Shown here: positions 38,665-47,476 of the stretch, in pieces | How positions within the stretch are numbered: position 1 is the first letter of the stretch | Layout: the number at the start of each line of letters is the position of its first letter | Origin: Thomasclavelia cocleata | Lineage (GTDB): Bacteria > Bacillota_I > Bacilli_A > Erysipelotrichales > Coprobacillaceae | Assembly: GCF_900102365.1 (NCBI RefSeq) | Contig: NZ_FOIN01000003.1 | Location: forward strand, 62,001-126,000 | Direction of reading: 5' to 3' | Length of the DNA: 64,000 nt | The notes under the pieces: model-generated | Told to the model about the DNA's origin: nothing | What the model saw: only the letters and a program-made list of their open reading frames with translations | Database searches by the model: none | Made by a program: the position numbers and the translations under genes

Positions 38665-41600
38665 TTATTTCTTTTTCTTTCTAGATAAATATGCAATTAC
38701 ACTTAATGAAGTTACTGCCCCTAGTGCTGAAACTAAATTACTATCATCACCAGTTTTCACACTTGCAGTTGTATCTCCTGGTTTTACTGGTGTATTAGTA
38801 TCTACAGATGGATTATTTGGTTTTATTTCTAATCCAGACATTGCTTTTGTTAGTGCTGCTACTACAGCTTCTACTTCTTCTTTTGTTGCTTCTGGATTAT
38901 TTAATACTGCAGTTGCTTTTTCTACCTCAACATCTACCACTTTTAATGATGCTGCTGTGTAGCTTGCTCTATTTAACCCATTTGCCTTACTGATTAAATC
39001 TTGTAATAAATCTTTATTTGGTTTTAATTGACTTTCTATATAATCTGCTTTTACAATAATATCTAAAACTTCTCTAGCCGATACAGTAGTATCTAATTTT
39101 TCATTTAATGCTGTTAACTCAGTTACAAAAACTGCCCATGATTCAACTGTATAATCTTTATCATTTAAATTATTTAATTTTATTAGTACATCTTTTGCTT
39201 TAGTAATATCAACTAAAGATTTTTTTGCTTTTGATAAATTTAAATATGCATTATCTAACATATTTTGAGAAACAATAGATGCGCTTAACAATATTTGAGC
39301 TTCATTAATACTTACATTAAGATTATCAACAGTTACTTTAGAATAATTATTCTTATCTAACGAATTAATTTCATTTACTAGATTTGTTAATCTTGTCTTA
39401 TTACCAGATTCAATTACTCCATCACTATATTCATAAAGATCAATACCTGCTACTGCACAACTTTGTTTTGCACCACCAGCATAAGCTTCATAAGCAGTTA
39501 ATTTAATATATTTAGCATCAATAGGAACAAACTCAACATATTGTATTTGATTTGTATCCTGCCAGATTCCTGATGCTACAGAAGTAAATTCCTGACCATC
39601 TGTACTAACAGATATTTCATACTGCTTAATTCTACCACTATTACTATTTTGACGTGGTGTATAAGCAAATTTATATATTTGTTTTGTTTCATCTAATTTT
39701 AATGTTACTGATTGTGGTAAATTGATATTTGCATCTCCCCATACTGAGTGCCAATATGTATTTGGATTATCATCAATAACATTACTTGCAGCTCCATCTG
39801 TGTTTTCTGCAGTACTTGTACTATGTTGAGAAGTGTAGCTATCTAAAGTTATACCACTAACAATTTTTGTAAAATCATATATTGTAGTATTTAATGCTTC
39901 AACTTTACCATTTTTAATATTTTCAATAACACCATCAGTTTCAATAATCTCAATAGCTTTCATTATTCCATTGATTGATGCAGGTAAATTGACTTCAAAT
40001 ACGATCGTATCACTCCCTGATCCAGATAAATAATCAGCAAAAATAATTTGGTTACCAACATCTAATTTTAATTGAGGATTACCTGCCACTAACAAATCCT
40101 GATTAAATTTTAATGAAATATTAAGTTTTCCATCATTAACACTAGTACTTAGACTAACAAATTCTGGATTTTTCATTTGTTCTGTTTTTGTTCCTGCACG
40201 AATAAAATCATCATTAAATTCAGTATATCTTAACTTAAATGTTCCATCTGTATCATCTTCATAAAGCAATCCAAAACGAACATCATCTTCATTATTTTCT
40301 AGTACACTTAAACAAGAATATTGGAACTTACCAGTATTTAAAATCTGACTATTTGTCCAAGTAATATCACCAGTTGTTTGATCCACCTCACCAATATGTA
40401 CCATTCCCTGAGTTCTTGGTGAATGATCTGGATTAGTCATTACCACATACTCTTTTCCATCGTGTGTATAATTGACAACTGAAAGTTGACAGTAAACTTC
40501 ATTAATATCAGTTCTATCAACTCTATCCCAAGTAAAACCGCCATCACTACTTGTTGCAACATAAACTTTATTTGCATATGTATTACGCATAAACAATTTA
40601 ACCTGTCCATTATTTAACTGAACTGCTTGAGATTCAGTAAACATTTGACCACTATTATTCATTGTCTCACGATCATTTCCCATATTCTCTTGTGGTGATT
40701 TACCTAAAGTCCATGTTTTACCATCATCCGCACTAATAATCATTGCTGAAGATTGACTTCCACCAACATTACTGCTTGCACTATAAACAGGGAATGCTAA
40801 TTTTCCATCTTTTAACTGAAGTCCCACACCAGGACCTGTTCCTAAAAACATCATCCAATCTTGTTTTACTTGTGGGGTTATATCAACTGGATTAGCCCAT
40901 GTTTTACCATCATCATCAGAATAAGTCAACCATAAATACTGGGTATTCAATACATGTAATTCCCCTTTATCAGGACTATCTTTCAACATATAGATATTTC
41001 CTTTATAGTCACCATTTAAATAAAGACTACCACGTTCATGATATGGTGCATCGTTTTCTAATATAACTGTGTATTCTGTTTTATTATTTTGATCATCATA
41101 TACATATCCTAATCCATTTTCTGGACGAACTGTATACTGATTACCATCAGTGTCAAATAATTGTAAATAATCTACCCCATTAATTTTTGTATATCCAGTT
41201 CCCGTAGTCAACTGACTAGAATCCATTAATCCAGATGATTCTGGGAACATATCTACTAATAAATAAACGCGTCCAGTTTCTTTATCTTCCAACATACTAC
41301 TATCAATTAAAAATGCTGATGATGAAGGATTATTTTGATTTGAAATCAAATCAGTAACAATTATTGGATCTCCAAAAGTGTCTTGATTAGCTTCACGTCT
41401 TCTAAGTGAAATATCAATATTTCCATAATCTTGAGCCCCCGTTTGACGTTTGTCAATAGCAGCTAATAAAGTTCCTTTTGAAGTTTTTAACAATGATGGA
41501 ATACGATAGCCTGAATCATCATAACCTTGGTAGAATAAATTTTCTGTTTCAGTCTTTATGACATTTGTCATATCAATTTCTTGACCTGGCTGCCAAGTTG

Positions 41601-42861
41601 TTAAAGTATGTTCTTGACTAATTGCACTAGTATCTAATATCTCATCATATGCTTTAATATAATCAACTACTCCAGATAAAGCTTCTAAATCATTTCCTGA
41701 TGTATCAATAAATCCCAAATTAACCGCATTTGCATCTTCTAAAATATTAAAGAATCCCTCTTGCACTGCAGTAGTATATTTATCAATATATACACCATCT
41801 AAATAAAACATAAAGCCTTTACCACTGCCATTATCTTTAGTAATCGTAATTGTATGCCATGCAGTATCTTTTACTGTTCGATTAGCTCTAGAGATAGAAC
41901 TAGTAGGCATAACAAAATCTTTAGTTCCTTCAATATTCAATCCAAATACATCCTGACTAGGATCAACATATAAATCAATATATTTATTTGAAGTATCTCT
42001 ATTTGAAATAGAGAACAATGACATTCTTCCTGAATTTGAATCATTAACTCGATATCTTATCGAAATACTTCCTTTAGTCATTGCAACTAATTTATCTAAA
42101 TTATCATTATCTTGTACCCGATCAACATTAGCATCCTTATAATAAACACTACTATGTTCGTAAATAACACTTTCAAGTTTCCCTAAATGATATGAAATAA
42201 TTTGATTTTCATCAATTGCACTATTATATAACTCCAAATCTTTTAAATTACCAGTCATTGGATAGTTATTTTGACCAGTAGACCTACTTCCAATTCCAAA
42301 GCCCATATAATTTGGATTTGTAATTACCCCATTAGTAAATCCTGATGAAACATTACCCTCTAAAACTTTTTTTCCATCTAAATAAATTCGGTAATAATTA
42401 TTCCCAGACATTGTAAAGGTAACTTTATGTTCTAATGTAAAATCGATCTCGCTAAGTGTCACATTTGAATTACTTAGCATTTGCCCTCCTGAAGCATTTC
42501 TTAGTTCAACACCTAACTTTTTAGCACTAGGAATCACATACAAAGTAAAATAATTATTGGCAGTAGTGTTATCACCAATAAAGAAAATAGAATTAACTCC
42601 TCCATCACTGTTACTTCCAAGACTGAATGTTCCATTAATTGTAAAATCATCCAAATTAACATAATTACTTAAATCGCTACTTGCATCAATTGCTCCTGTT
42701 CCATTATCGACTACTGTAATCATATCTGTAGAATATTGATTAGTTGGCTCAATTATTCTACTTTCCTGAGCATAAGCAGGTATTGTCATTAAAGGTGTCA
42801 TTACTGTTGTCGAACCTAATAATGAAGCCACCAATACTGAACAAGCTATTCCCTTTTTCAT
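38665..42861 (-). CDS. Cell-wall anchored sialidase with lectin-like, F5/8C and FIVAR domains
   Basis: The protein cuts sialic acid from host glycans outside the cell. It has a signal peptide to about residue 31, then two laminin-G-like or CBM40-like domains (about 45-215 and 235-410). The GH33 sialidase fold begins near 430 with YRIP at 452-455. Asp boxes SDDDGKTW, SADDGKTW and SSDGGFTW lie near 650, 710 and 770. An F5/8C (CBM32) domain lies near 1000-1150, then three FIVAR repeats to about 1345. The end is a sorting signal, SVKTGD, a helix and RKKKK. The motif is VKTGD rather than LPxTG. At 1398 residues it is a large secreted glycosidase of gut-bacterium type. Confidence 0.92.
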   Translation of the reverse strand: MKKGIACSVLVASLLGSTTVMTPLMTIPAYAQESRIIEPTNQYSTDMITVVDNGTGAIDASSDLSNYVNLDDFTINGTFSLGSNSDGGVNSIFFIGDNTTANNYFTLYVIPSAKKLGVELRNASGGQMLSNSNVTLSEIDFTLEHKVTFTMSGNNYYRIYLDGKKVLEGNVSSGFTNGVITNPNYMGFGIGSRSTGQNNYPMTGNLKDLELYNSAIDENQIISYHLGKLESVIYEHSSVYYKDANVDRVQDNDNLDKLVAMTKGSISIRYRVNDSNSGRMSLFSISNRDTSNKYIDLYVDPSQDVFGLNIEGTKDFVMPTSSISRANRTVKDTAWHTITITKDNGSGKGFMFYLDGVYIDKYTTAVQEGFFNILEDANAVNLGFIDTSGNDLEALSGVVDYIKAYDEILDTSAISQEHTLTTWQPGQEIDMTNVIKTETENLFYQGYDDSGYRIPSLLKTSKGTLLAAIDKRQTGAQDYGNIDISLRRREANQDTFGDPIIVTDLISNQNNPSSSAFLIDSSMLEDKETGRVYLLVDMFPESSGLMDSSQLTTGTGYTKINGVDYLQLFDTDGNQYTVRPENGLGYVYDDQNNKTEYTVILENDAPYHERGSLYLNGDYKGNIYMLKDSPDKGELHVLNTQYLWLTYSDDDGKTWANPVDITPQVKQDWMMFLGTGPGVGLQLKDGKLAFPVYSASSNVGGSQSSAMIISADDGKTWTLGKSPQENMGNDRETMNNSGQMFTESQAVQLNNGQVKLFMRNTYANKVYVATSSDGGFTWDRVDRTDINEVYCQLSVVNYTHDGKEYVVMTNPDHSPRTQGMVHIGEVDQTTGDITWTNSQILNTGKFQYSCLSVLENNEDDVRFGLLYEDDTDGTFKLRYTEFNDDFIRAGTKTEQMKNPEFVSLSTSVNDGKLNISLKFNQDLLVAGNPQLKLDVGNQIIFADYLSGSGSDTIVFEVNLPASINGIMKAIEIIETDGVIENIKNGKVEALNTTIYDFTKIVSGITLDSYTSQHSTSTAENTDGAASNVIDDNPNTYWHSVWGDANINLPQSVTLKLDETKQIYKFAYTPRQNSNSGRIKQYEISVSTDGQEFTSVASGIWQDTNQIQYVEFVPIDAKYIKLTAYEAYAGGAKQSCAVAGIDLYEYSDGVIESGNKTRLTNLVNEINSLDKNNYSKVTVDNLNVSINEAQILLSASIVSQNMLDNAYLNLSKAKKSLVDITKAKDVLIKLNNLNDKDYTVESWAVFVTELTALNEKLDTTVSAREVLDIIVKADYIESQLKPNKDLLQDLISKANGLNRASYTAASLKVVDVEVEKATAVLNNPEATKEEVEAVVAALTKAMSGLEIKPNNPSVDTNTPVKPGDTTASVKTGDDSNLVSALGAVTSLSVIAYLSRKKKK

Positions 42862-42981
42862 TTCTCTCCTCCTTTAGTCTACATATAAATTTTGTTTTAT
42901 TTATACAATAATGTAGACACTTTATGGAATAAACTCTATCATCAAATATACTTAGTGTATTTACAAATTATATTGATTTAT

Positions 42982-43413
42982 TTACAATTTTTTACTATTA
43001 GATAAAATATGATTGTATTCTTCGACTGTACAAATAATATCATTAAAGATTTCATTATCTAATAATTCTTTAGCTTTTTCAAGTGATGCAAATAAATAAT
43101 CAATATGCTCATTAGAAAGATGAACACAATCATTTTTAGGAATACATAAAAAACCAATTCCAACAGTTTGATAATCTTCTCTAACCTTAGTAAAAGTATA
43201 AGCTGGCTTTAAAATTATAATATCTAATCCTGTTTCCTCTTTTAATTCACGAATCAAAGCTTGATTAGGTGTCTCACCATACTCTAATCCACCCCCTGGT
43301 AACTCCCAGTAACCTAAACCATCACTTGAAGGATGGATTCGTTTCATCAATAATATTTTATTATTTAATACGACAATACCTTTAACAGTAATATGAAATC
43401 TTACATTTTCCAT
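42982..43413 (-). CDS. Nudix hydrolase
   Basis: The Nudix box is complete: GGLEYGETPNQALIRELKEE followed by TGLD, matching G-x5-E-x7-R-E-x2-E-E. The 143-residue size suits a nucleotide-diphosphate hydrolase such as a MutT-like enzyme. The substrate is unknown. It is divergent from pepV and shares an inverted repeat with it in the promoter region. Confidence 0.9.
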   Translation of the reverse strand: MENVRFHITVKGIVVLNNKILLMKRIHPSSDGLGYWELPGGGLEYGETPNQALIRELKEETGLDIIILKPAYTFTKVREDYQTVGIGFLCIPKNDCVHLSNEHIDYLFASLEKAKELLDNEIFNDIICTVEEYNHILSNSKKL

Positions 43414-43440
43414 GTTTTACCTCCATTTGATATCTATATC

Positions 43441-43491
43441 ATAACACTATTATTAATAAAATTGTTTAATTTTTATGCCTAATAGTGTTAT
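43441..43491. promoter_or_regulatory. Divergent Nudix/pepV promoter region with 12-bp inverted repeat
   Basis: ATAACACTATTA (43441-43452) and TAATAGTGTTAT (43480-43491) are exact reverse complements with 27 bases between. The right arm overlaps the pepV -10 (TATAAT at 43489-43494). The left arm overlaps TATGAT for the Nudix gene on the minus strand. This suggests one regulator or two mirrored promoters. Confidence 0.6.
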
Positions 43492-43514
43492 AATTGTTAG
43501 GAGGTGATATTATT

Positions 43515-44882
43515 ATGATAGATTTCAAATCAGAAGTTTTGAAAATAAAAGACCAAATGATTGAAGATATAAAAAATTTGTGTGCTATTCCTTCTACACA
43601 AGATGATAGTACTATAGCGGAATTCGCACCTTTTGGTAAAGCAAATCGACAGGCATTAGATGCAATGTTAGAAATTGGAAAACGTGATGGTTTTGATGTC
43701 GAAGATGTTGATGGATATGCTGGTCATATTGATATTGGCGAAGGAGATGAGACATTTGGTATTCTAGGACACTTAGACGTTGTTCCTGTAAATGAAGTGG
43801 GATGGGATAGTGATCCTTTTAATGTTATTATTAAAGATGATAAATTATATGGTCGTGGAGTTGCAGATGATAAGGGACCATTATTAGCTGGATACTATGC
43901 AGCCAAAATTATTAATTCTTTAAATATTCCTACTAAAATGAAAATTAGAGTCATTTTTGGATGTAATGAAGAATTAGGAAGCAGTTGTGTAAAATATTAT
44001 TTTACAAAAAAGCCATATCCTAAAATGGGGTTTACTCCTGATGCTTCCTTTCCTGTTGTTTATGGAGAAAAAGCTGGATGTGGATTTAATATTGAGGGTC
44101 ATGTTGAAAAAGGTGGATTGATTTATTTATGTGCTGGAAATCGTCCAAATATAGTTCCAGAAACATGTGAAGCTGTTATTACTGGAAATTATAAACAATA
44201 TGTTGATTCATATCGAAAATTTTTAAATGCTAATAATTTAGTTGGTGAAATTGAAGAAGAAGGAAATCATACAAAACTTATCTTAAAAGGAAAATCTGCT
44301 CATGCCAGCACCCCAGATGAAGGGATTAATGCAATAATATTCCTTTGTAAATATTTAGCAACTGTAGTGGATAATAAACTAGTTGACTTTATATTAGAGT
44401 ATCTTGATGATTGCAATGGTAAAAAATTAGGTATTGATCATACTGGTATGATGGGCTCTTTAACTTTAAATCTCGGTGTTATTTCATATTGCAAAGAAGA
44501 GTTTAAAATAATACTTGATTTACGTTGTCCTCATGATATGGATTTTGATGGAATGATTGAAAAATTCCAAACGGCTTGTGCAAATTATGGTTTTAGAGAA
44601 AATCATAATATTGGTAAAGCATTATATATCGATCCTGATTCAGACTTAATTAATAATTTACACACAGCTTATGTTAATGTAACTGGAGATACTATTAACA
44701 AACCCCAAGCTATTGGGGGGGGGACTTATGCTAAGTCAATGCCTAATTGTGTTGCTTTTGGAGCTGAATTTTTAGGTGAGGATAATCTAATTCATGGAAA
44801 TAATGAAAACATTAAAATTGATTCCTTATTAAAAGCTACTGAAATATATTGTCATGCTCTTTATAATTCTATCAAAGTCTAG
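43515..44882 (+). CDS. pepV: PepV-like dipeptidase (M20)
   Basis: This zinc peptidase cuts dipeptides in the cytoplasm. GHLDVVP, GRGVADDKGP, GCNEELGSS and FTPDASFP are the metal and active-site segments. The ATG at 43515 (MIDFKSE) has TTAGGAGGTGAT upstream; a TTG seven codons earlier lies ahead of that site. Near the C-terminus AIGGGTYAKSMPN is encoded with a run of nine G (44715-44723). Confidence 0.92.
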   Translation: MIDFKSEVLKIKDQMIEDIKNLCAIPSTQDDSTIAEFAPFGKANRQALDAMLEIGKRDGFDVEDVDGYAGHIDIGEGDETFGILGHLDVVPVNEVGWDSDPFNVIIKDDKLYGRGVADDKGPLLAGYYAAKIINSLNIPTKMKIRVIFGCNEELGSSCVKYYFTKKPYPKMGFTPDASFPVVYGEKAGCGFNIEGHVEKGGLIYLCAGNRPNIVPETCEAVITGNYKQYVDSYRKFLNANNLVGEIEEEGNHTKLILKGKSAHASTPDEGINAIIFLCKYLATVVDNKLVDFILEYLDDCNGKKLGIDHTGMMGSLTLNLGVISYCKEEFKIILDLRCPHDMDFDGMIEKFQTACANYGFRENHNIGKALYIDPDSDLINNLHTAYVNVTGDTINKPQAIGGGTYAKSMPNCVAFGAEFLGEDNLIHGNNENIKIDSLLKATEIYCHALYNSIKV

Positions 44883-44905
44883 AACTTAATGTTCTAGACT
44901 TTTTA
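44876..44905 (+). terminator. Terminator of pepV
   Basis: AGTCTAGAAC and GTTCTAGACT flank five bases, followed by TTTTT. It overlaps the stop codon. Confidence 0.85.
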
Positions 44906-44933
44906 TCAATAATCTGATAAACTATTTATACTT

Positions 44934-45020
44934 GCAGACATGGCGAAACTGGTATACGCGCTATCTTGAGGGGGTAGTGGGCAAATGCTCGTGCGAGTTC
45001 AAATCTCGCTGTCTGCACCA
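44934..45020 (+). tRNA. tRNA-Leu (anticodon GAG)
   Basis: The acceptor GCAGACA pairs with TGTCTGC, and CCA is encoded. The loop TTGAGGG between CTATC and GGTAG gives anticodon GAG. A long variable arm fits the leucine class. The T loop TTCAAAT closes the 3' half. Confidence 0.93.
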
Positions 45021-45033
45021 AAATGATACTTTT

Positions 45034-45058
45034 AAGATAGTTTTATCACTATCTTTTT
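45034..45058 (+). terminator. Terminator after tRNA-Leu
   Basis: AAGATAG pairs with CTATCTT around an eight-base loop, with TTTTT after it. Confidence 0.7.
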
Positions 45059-45097
45059 ATTATAATCATCGTTCTATACAGGCTAAATAATTTATGA

Positions 45098-45103
45098 TAT
45101 AAT
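45098..45103 (+). promoter_or_regulatory. -10 element for tRNA-Thr
   Basis: TATAAT lies 17 bases before the mature 5' end of the second tRNA. The -35 box is poor. Confidence 0.5.
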
Positions 45104-45120
45104 TATTTGCAAACAATAAA

Positions 45121-45194
45121 GCCAGTGTAGTTTAATGGCAGAACGCATGAATGGTAATCATGAAATTCAAGTTCGATTCTTGGCTCTGGCACCA
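45121..45194 (+). tRNA. tRNA-Thr (anticodon GGT) with Gly-like D arm
   Basis: CATGA and TCATG form the anticodon stem and ATGGTAA the loop, so the anticodon is GGT. The acceptor GCCAGTG pairs with CTCTGGC except for a T-T mismatch at position 6-67. CCA is encoded. The D arm (GTTTAATGGCAGAAC) and the four-base variable loop look like those of tRNA-Gly in Firmicutes. Identity as Thr rests on the anticodon, the G1-C72 and C2-G71 pairs and A73. Confidence 0.8.
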
Positions 45195-45253
45195 TTTTTT
45201 CCACTTCGAACAACAGTTAGTAAAACGGTTATTCAAGAAAAAATTTTTTTCAT

Positions 45254-45310
45254 AAAGGCTTTTCACAAAAAGCTTTCCAAAAAAGGCTTTTCCCAAAAGG
45301 CTTTTATATA
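45254..45310. repeat. AAGGCTTTT tandem repeats
   Basis: Four units of about 13-15 bases (AAAGGCTTTT, AAAAGCTTT, AAAAGGCTTTT, AAAAGGCTTTT) follow each other. Each is nearly self-complementary. They lie between tRNA-Thr and the recombinase, in the zone where the element should end. Confidence 0.65.
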
Positions 45311-45496
45311 ACCATTTAATCTAGCCAAAGCGAAGTTTAAAAATGATGCTATTATAGTTGAATTGATTTTCTAATATGTTATACTAAATACAAGTTATTA
45401 TTTAACTTAAATTTATTAACATATACAAATCAATCAATATATAGTATATATATTGTTCATCGATTCTAACTTCTCTTTAGAATTAGATGGTCTCTT
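45311..45496. other. Intergenic region at the likely left element boundary
   Basis: AT-rich and without an open frame. The left attachment site of the element should lie here or in the repeats to the left, but with only one end in the window the crossover point cannot be read. Confidence 0.4.
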
Positions 45497-45525
45497 AGAG
45501 TGTCTTCCTACAGATACTCTTTTTT
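45497..45525 (+). terminator. Plus-strand terminator near the recombinase gene
   Basis: AGAGTGTCT and AGATACTCT form a 9-bp stem (one G-U pair) with a six-base loop, followed by TTTTTT. It faces the recombinase gene from the chromosome side and would stop read-through into it. Confidence 0.7.
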
Positions 45526-45627
45526 GTTTGTATTGTATTAAGTTAATACCAATTTTAGCACAATAATATAATTAATAAAAGTCTTATAACAAAAAAATAT
45601 CACATTCATCCAGCAATTAATAATTTG

Positions 45628-46932
45628 CTATTTCATCAGTATTTTATATATCTTTTTTGTTTCAGGCTCAATTATAATCTTATCAACATTATTTCTAACA
45701 TATTTATACTTTTCTTCGCAGGAGCGCATATCTCCATAACGCTGCTTGTTTATTGTCACCCTATCAATTCCCCTTTTTTTATCTTCCAGTCTGTCTATAG
45801 CTTTATTTATAGGCTTTAACAGCTCAATATAATCTTCATCATTTATAACTGCTTTTAAATATTTATTTTTAATCCTTCTTATTCTCATATTTAGCAGTTT
45901 TAGCTGATAATCAATATTGTTTACAAGCTCAGCTTTCATTTTACTTACACTTACATCAGGCTCTTGTTCAGCGAATACTGTATCTAATTTATTTTCACTT
46001 ATTATAGTATTACATTCAGGACATTTGTAATAATTATATCTTTGTCCAGTTGCAGAAGTTCCATGCGTGTTTATAAAAAACTTCCCACAACTTTTACAGT
46101 ATAATCTCTGATTATATATATACCCCTCACCTGTTTTGCTGTATCTTCTTGTTACTCGCTGTGCTTCATCAAACAAACTGTCTTCTATTATTCGTGGAAC
46201 TATATCCGTATAATCCTTACCCTTGTAATGCAATAAACCAGTATATATTTTATTTTTAAGTATCCGCCTTATATGTGCGTTATCAAAAATTATATTCCTA
46301 CTGTTGGATATTGCGTTCACTGTTATTCTAATATCATCAATAGAATAACCTTTTTTAGCCATTTCAAACATACGTCTAACAATTTTACTATCAGTAGGAT
46401 GAATATATATATTCTTATCTTCACCTCTAAAATATCCAAATGAAACAATACCGCCACAGGGGTATCTTCCACTTTCAGCAATTGACAAAAGTCCATCATT
46501 AGTACGTTCAACAATTCTTTCACGTTCATACTGATTATTTAAAATTTTAATATTTGTTGAAAATCTGTCACTTGCCGTCTTAATTGATGTCTGATCATAG
46601 ATACATTTTAAAGCTGCACCATGATTATTAAACATCCTAAGTAATGAATTGCTGTCAAACATTTCCCTACTTAATCTCGATAAATCATAACATATTACGG
46701 CATACACTTCGTCTTTTTTTATTTTTTCTATAAGTTCTTTTATTTTTGGACGTTCCAGTGATTTTCCGGAATATCCATCATCAATAAAAAATTCAATTTC
46801 ATCAGCATTTTTTACAAGCTCCATCATCAAAGCATGCTTGATAATCATTTCTTTTTGCATATCTACTGATACACCATCATTTTTTTGTTTTAACGTTGAT
46901 ACTCTTACGTATCCTGCAATTATTCTTCCCAT
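45628..46932 (-). CDS. Serine site-specific recombinase
   Basis: An N-terminal resolvase domain starts AGYVRVSTLKQKNDGVSVDMQ with the catalytic serine in RVST. DDGYSGKSLERPKI and CYDLSRLSREMFD complete the active site. A recombinase domain and a zinc ribbon (LYCKSCGKFF with YKCPEC) follow, then a coiled coil and a short tail. At 434 residues it is among the shorter large serine integrases. It is the most likely integrase and excision enzyme of the element and sits at its left end. It follows the terminator of the conjugation genes, so it likely has its own promoter. Confidence 0.92.
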   Translation of the reverse strand: MGRIIAGYVRVSTLKQKNDGVSVDMQKEMIIKHALMMELVKNADEIEFFIDDGYSGKSLERPKIKELIEKIKKDEVYAVICYDLSRLSREMFDSNSLLRMFNNHGAALKCIYDQTSIKTASDRFSTNIKILNNQYERERIVERTNDGLLSIAESGRYPCGGIVSFGYFRGEDKNIYIHPTDSKIVRRMFEMAKKGYSIDDIRITVNAISNSRNIIFDNAHIRRILKNKIYTGLLHYKGKDYTDIVPRIIEDSLFDEAQRVTRRYSKTGEGYIYNQRLYCKSCGKFFINTHGTSATGQRYNYYKCPECNTIISENKLDTVFAEQEPDVSVSKMKAELVNNIDYQLKLLNMRIRRIKNKYLKAVINDEDYIELLKPINKAIDRLEDKKRGIDRVTINKQRYGDMRSCEEKYKYVRNNVDKIIIEPETKKIYKILMK

Positions 46933-46951
46933 AAAAATCCTCCTTCTAATT

Positions 46952-46998
46952 GCAAAAAAAAAGGTGCGGAGATGGATAAATTATCCAAGCCCCACACC
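46952..46998 (-). terminator. Terminator at the end of the conjugation gene cluster
   Basis: On the minus strand GGTGTGG pairs with CCGCACC (one G-U pair that exists only in that strand's RNA) around an inner GGAT/ATCC stem. Nine T follow. It separates the conjugation cluster from the recombinase. Confidence 0.85.
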
Positions 46999-47033
46999 AT
47001 TGTTAATAACAGTAACACATTTTTAGATATGAA

Positions 47034-47438
47034 TTAATTTTTATTTGAAGTTTCCTTTGTATTTTTTAATTTCTTAGCCAGTTCTTTCCACCTGCCGTTT
47101 ATTCTCCAGTTTCTGTTTCTAGTTCTTTTTTTCATTTTTTTGACCTGTTCTACTCGTCGCTCAAAATCAGCAACTCCAATTTTACAAAAAACATAGCTCC
47201 ATGGATCAGTTCCATCTTCACTTACTTTTTCTCTATAGTCAGTCACTTCCATGACTTTCTCGACTCTAGCCACTTGAAAAAAATCATTTTTATTTTTTCC
47301 TTTTTTTATTGCCACTTCAGTAAGTACATAGTCACCTGCCTCGATCGTATCAATCGGACACATAAAGCTGTATACTGGTTGCCCAGACCGTATTGGTCTA
47401 TCAATACCGTGTCTGAATTTTACATTTACTACTTTCAT
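47034..47438 (-). CDS. Unknown element protein, 134 residues
   Basis: The N-terminal half reads FRHGIDRPIRSGQPVYSF and GDYVLTEVAIKKGKNKNDFF, perhaps a beta-rich fold. The C-terminal half is very basic (KKMKKRTRNRNWRINGRW) and could bind nucleic acid. A GAGGTG ribosome site precedes the ATG. I do not recognise it. It is the last gene before the terminator. Confidence 0.7.
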   Translation of the reverse strand: MKVVNVKFRHGIDRPIRSGQPVYSFMCPIDTIEAGDYVLTEVAIKKGKNKNDFFQVARVEKVMEVTDYREKVSEDGTDPWSYVFCKIGVADFERRVEQVKKMKKRTRNRNWRINGRWKELAKKLKNTKETSNKN

Positions 47439-47458
47439 TTACTTACACCTCATAAAAA

Positions 47459-47476
47459 GATGGAACAAGTTCCATC
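47459..47476 (-). repeat. Intergenic hairpin P9
   Basis: GATGGAACTTGTTCCATC (minus strand). It starts right after the TAG of the primase gene and lies 21 bases before the next ATG. Confidence 0.85.

Noticed and set aside
44927-44932. TATACT as promoter of tRNA-Leu
   Set aside because: It lies two bases before the mature 5' end, so transcription would start inside the tRNA.
45254-45310. CRISPR array
   Set aside because: The repeats are only about 10 bases, with spacers of a few bases, and no cas gene is near. It is not a CRISPR array.
47205-47222. Partial TTCCATCTT match in the 134-residue gene
   Set aside because: It lacks the left half of the palindrome and is simply coding sequence.
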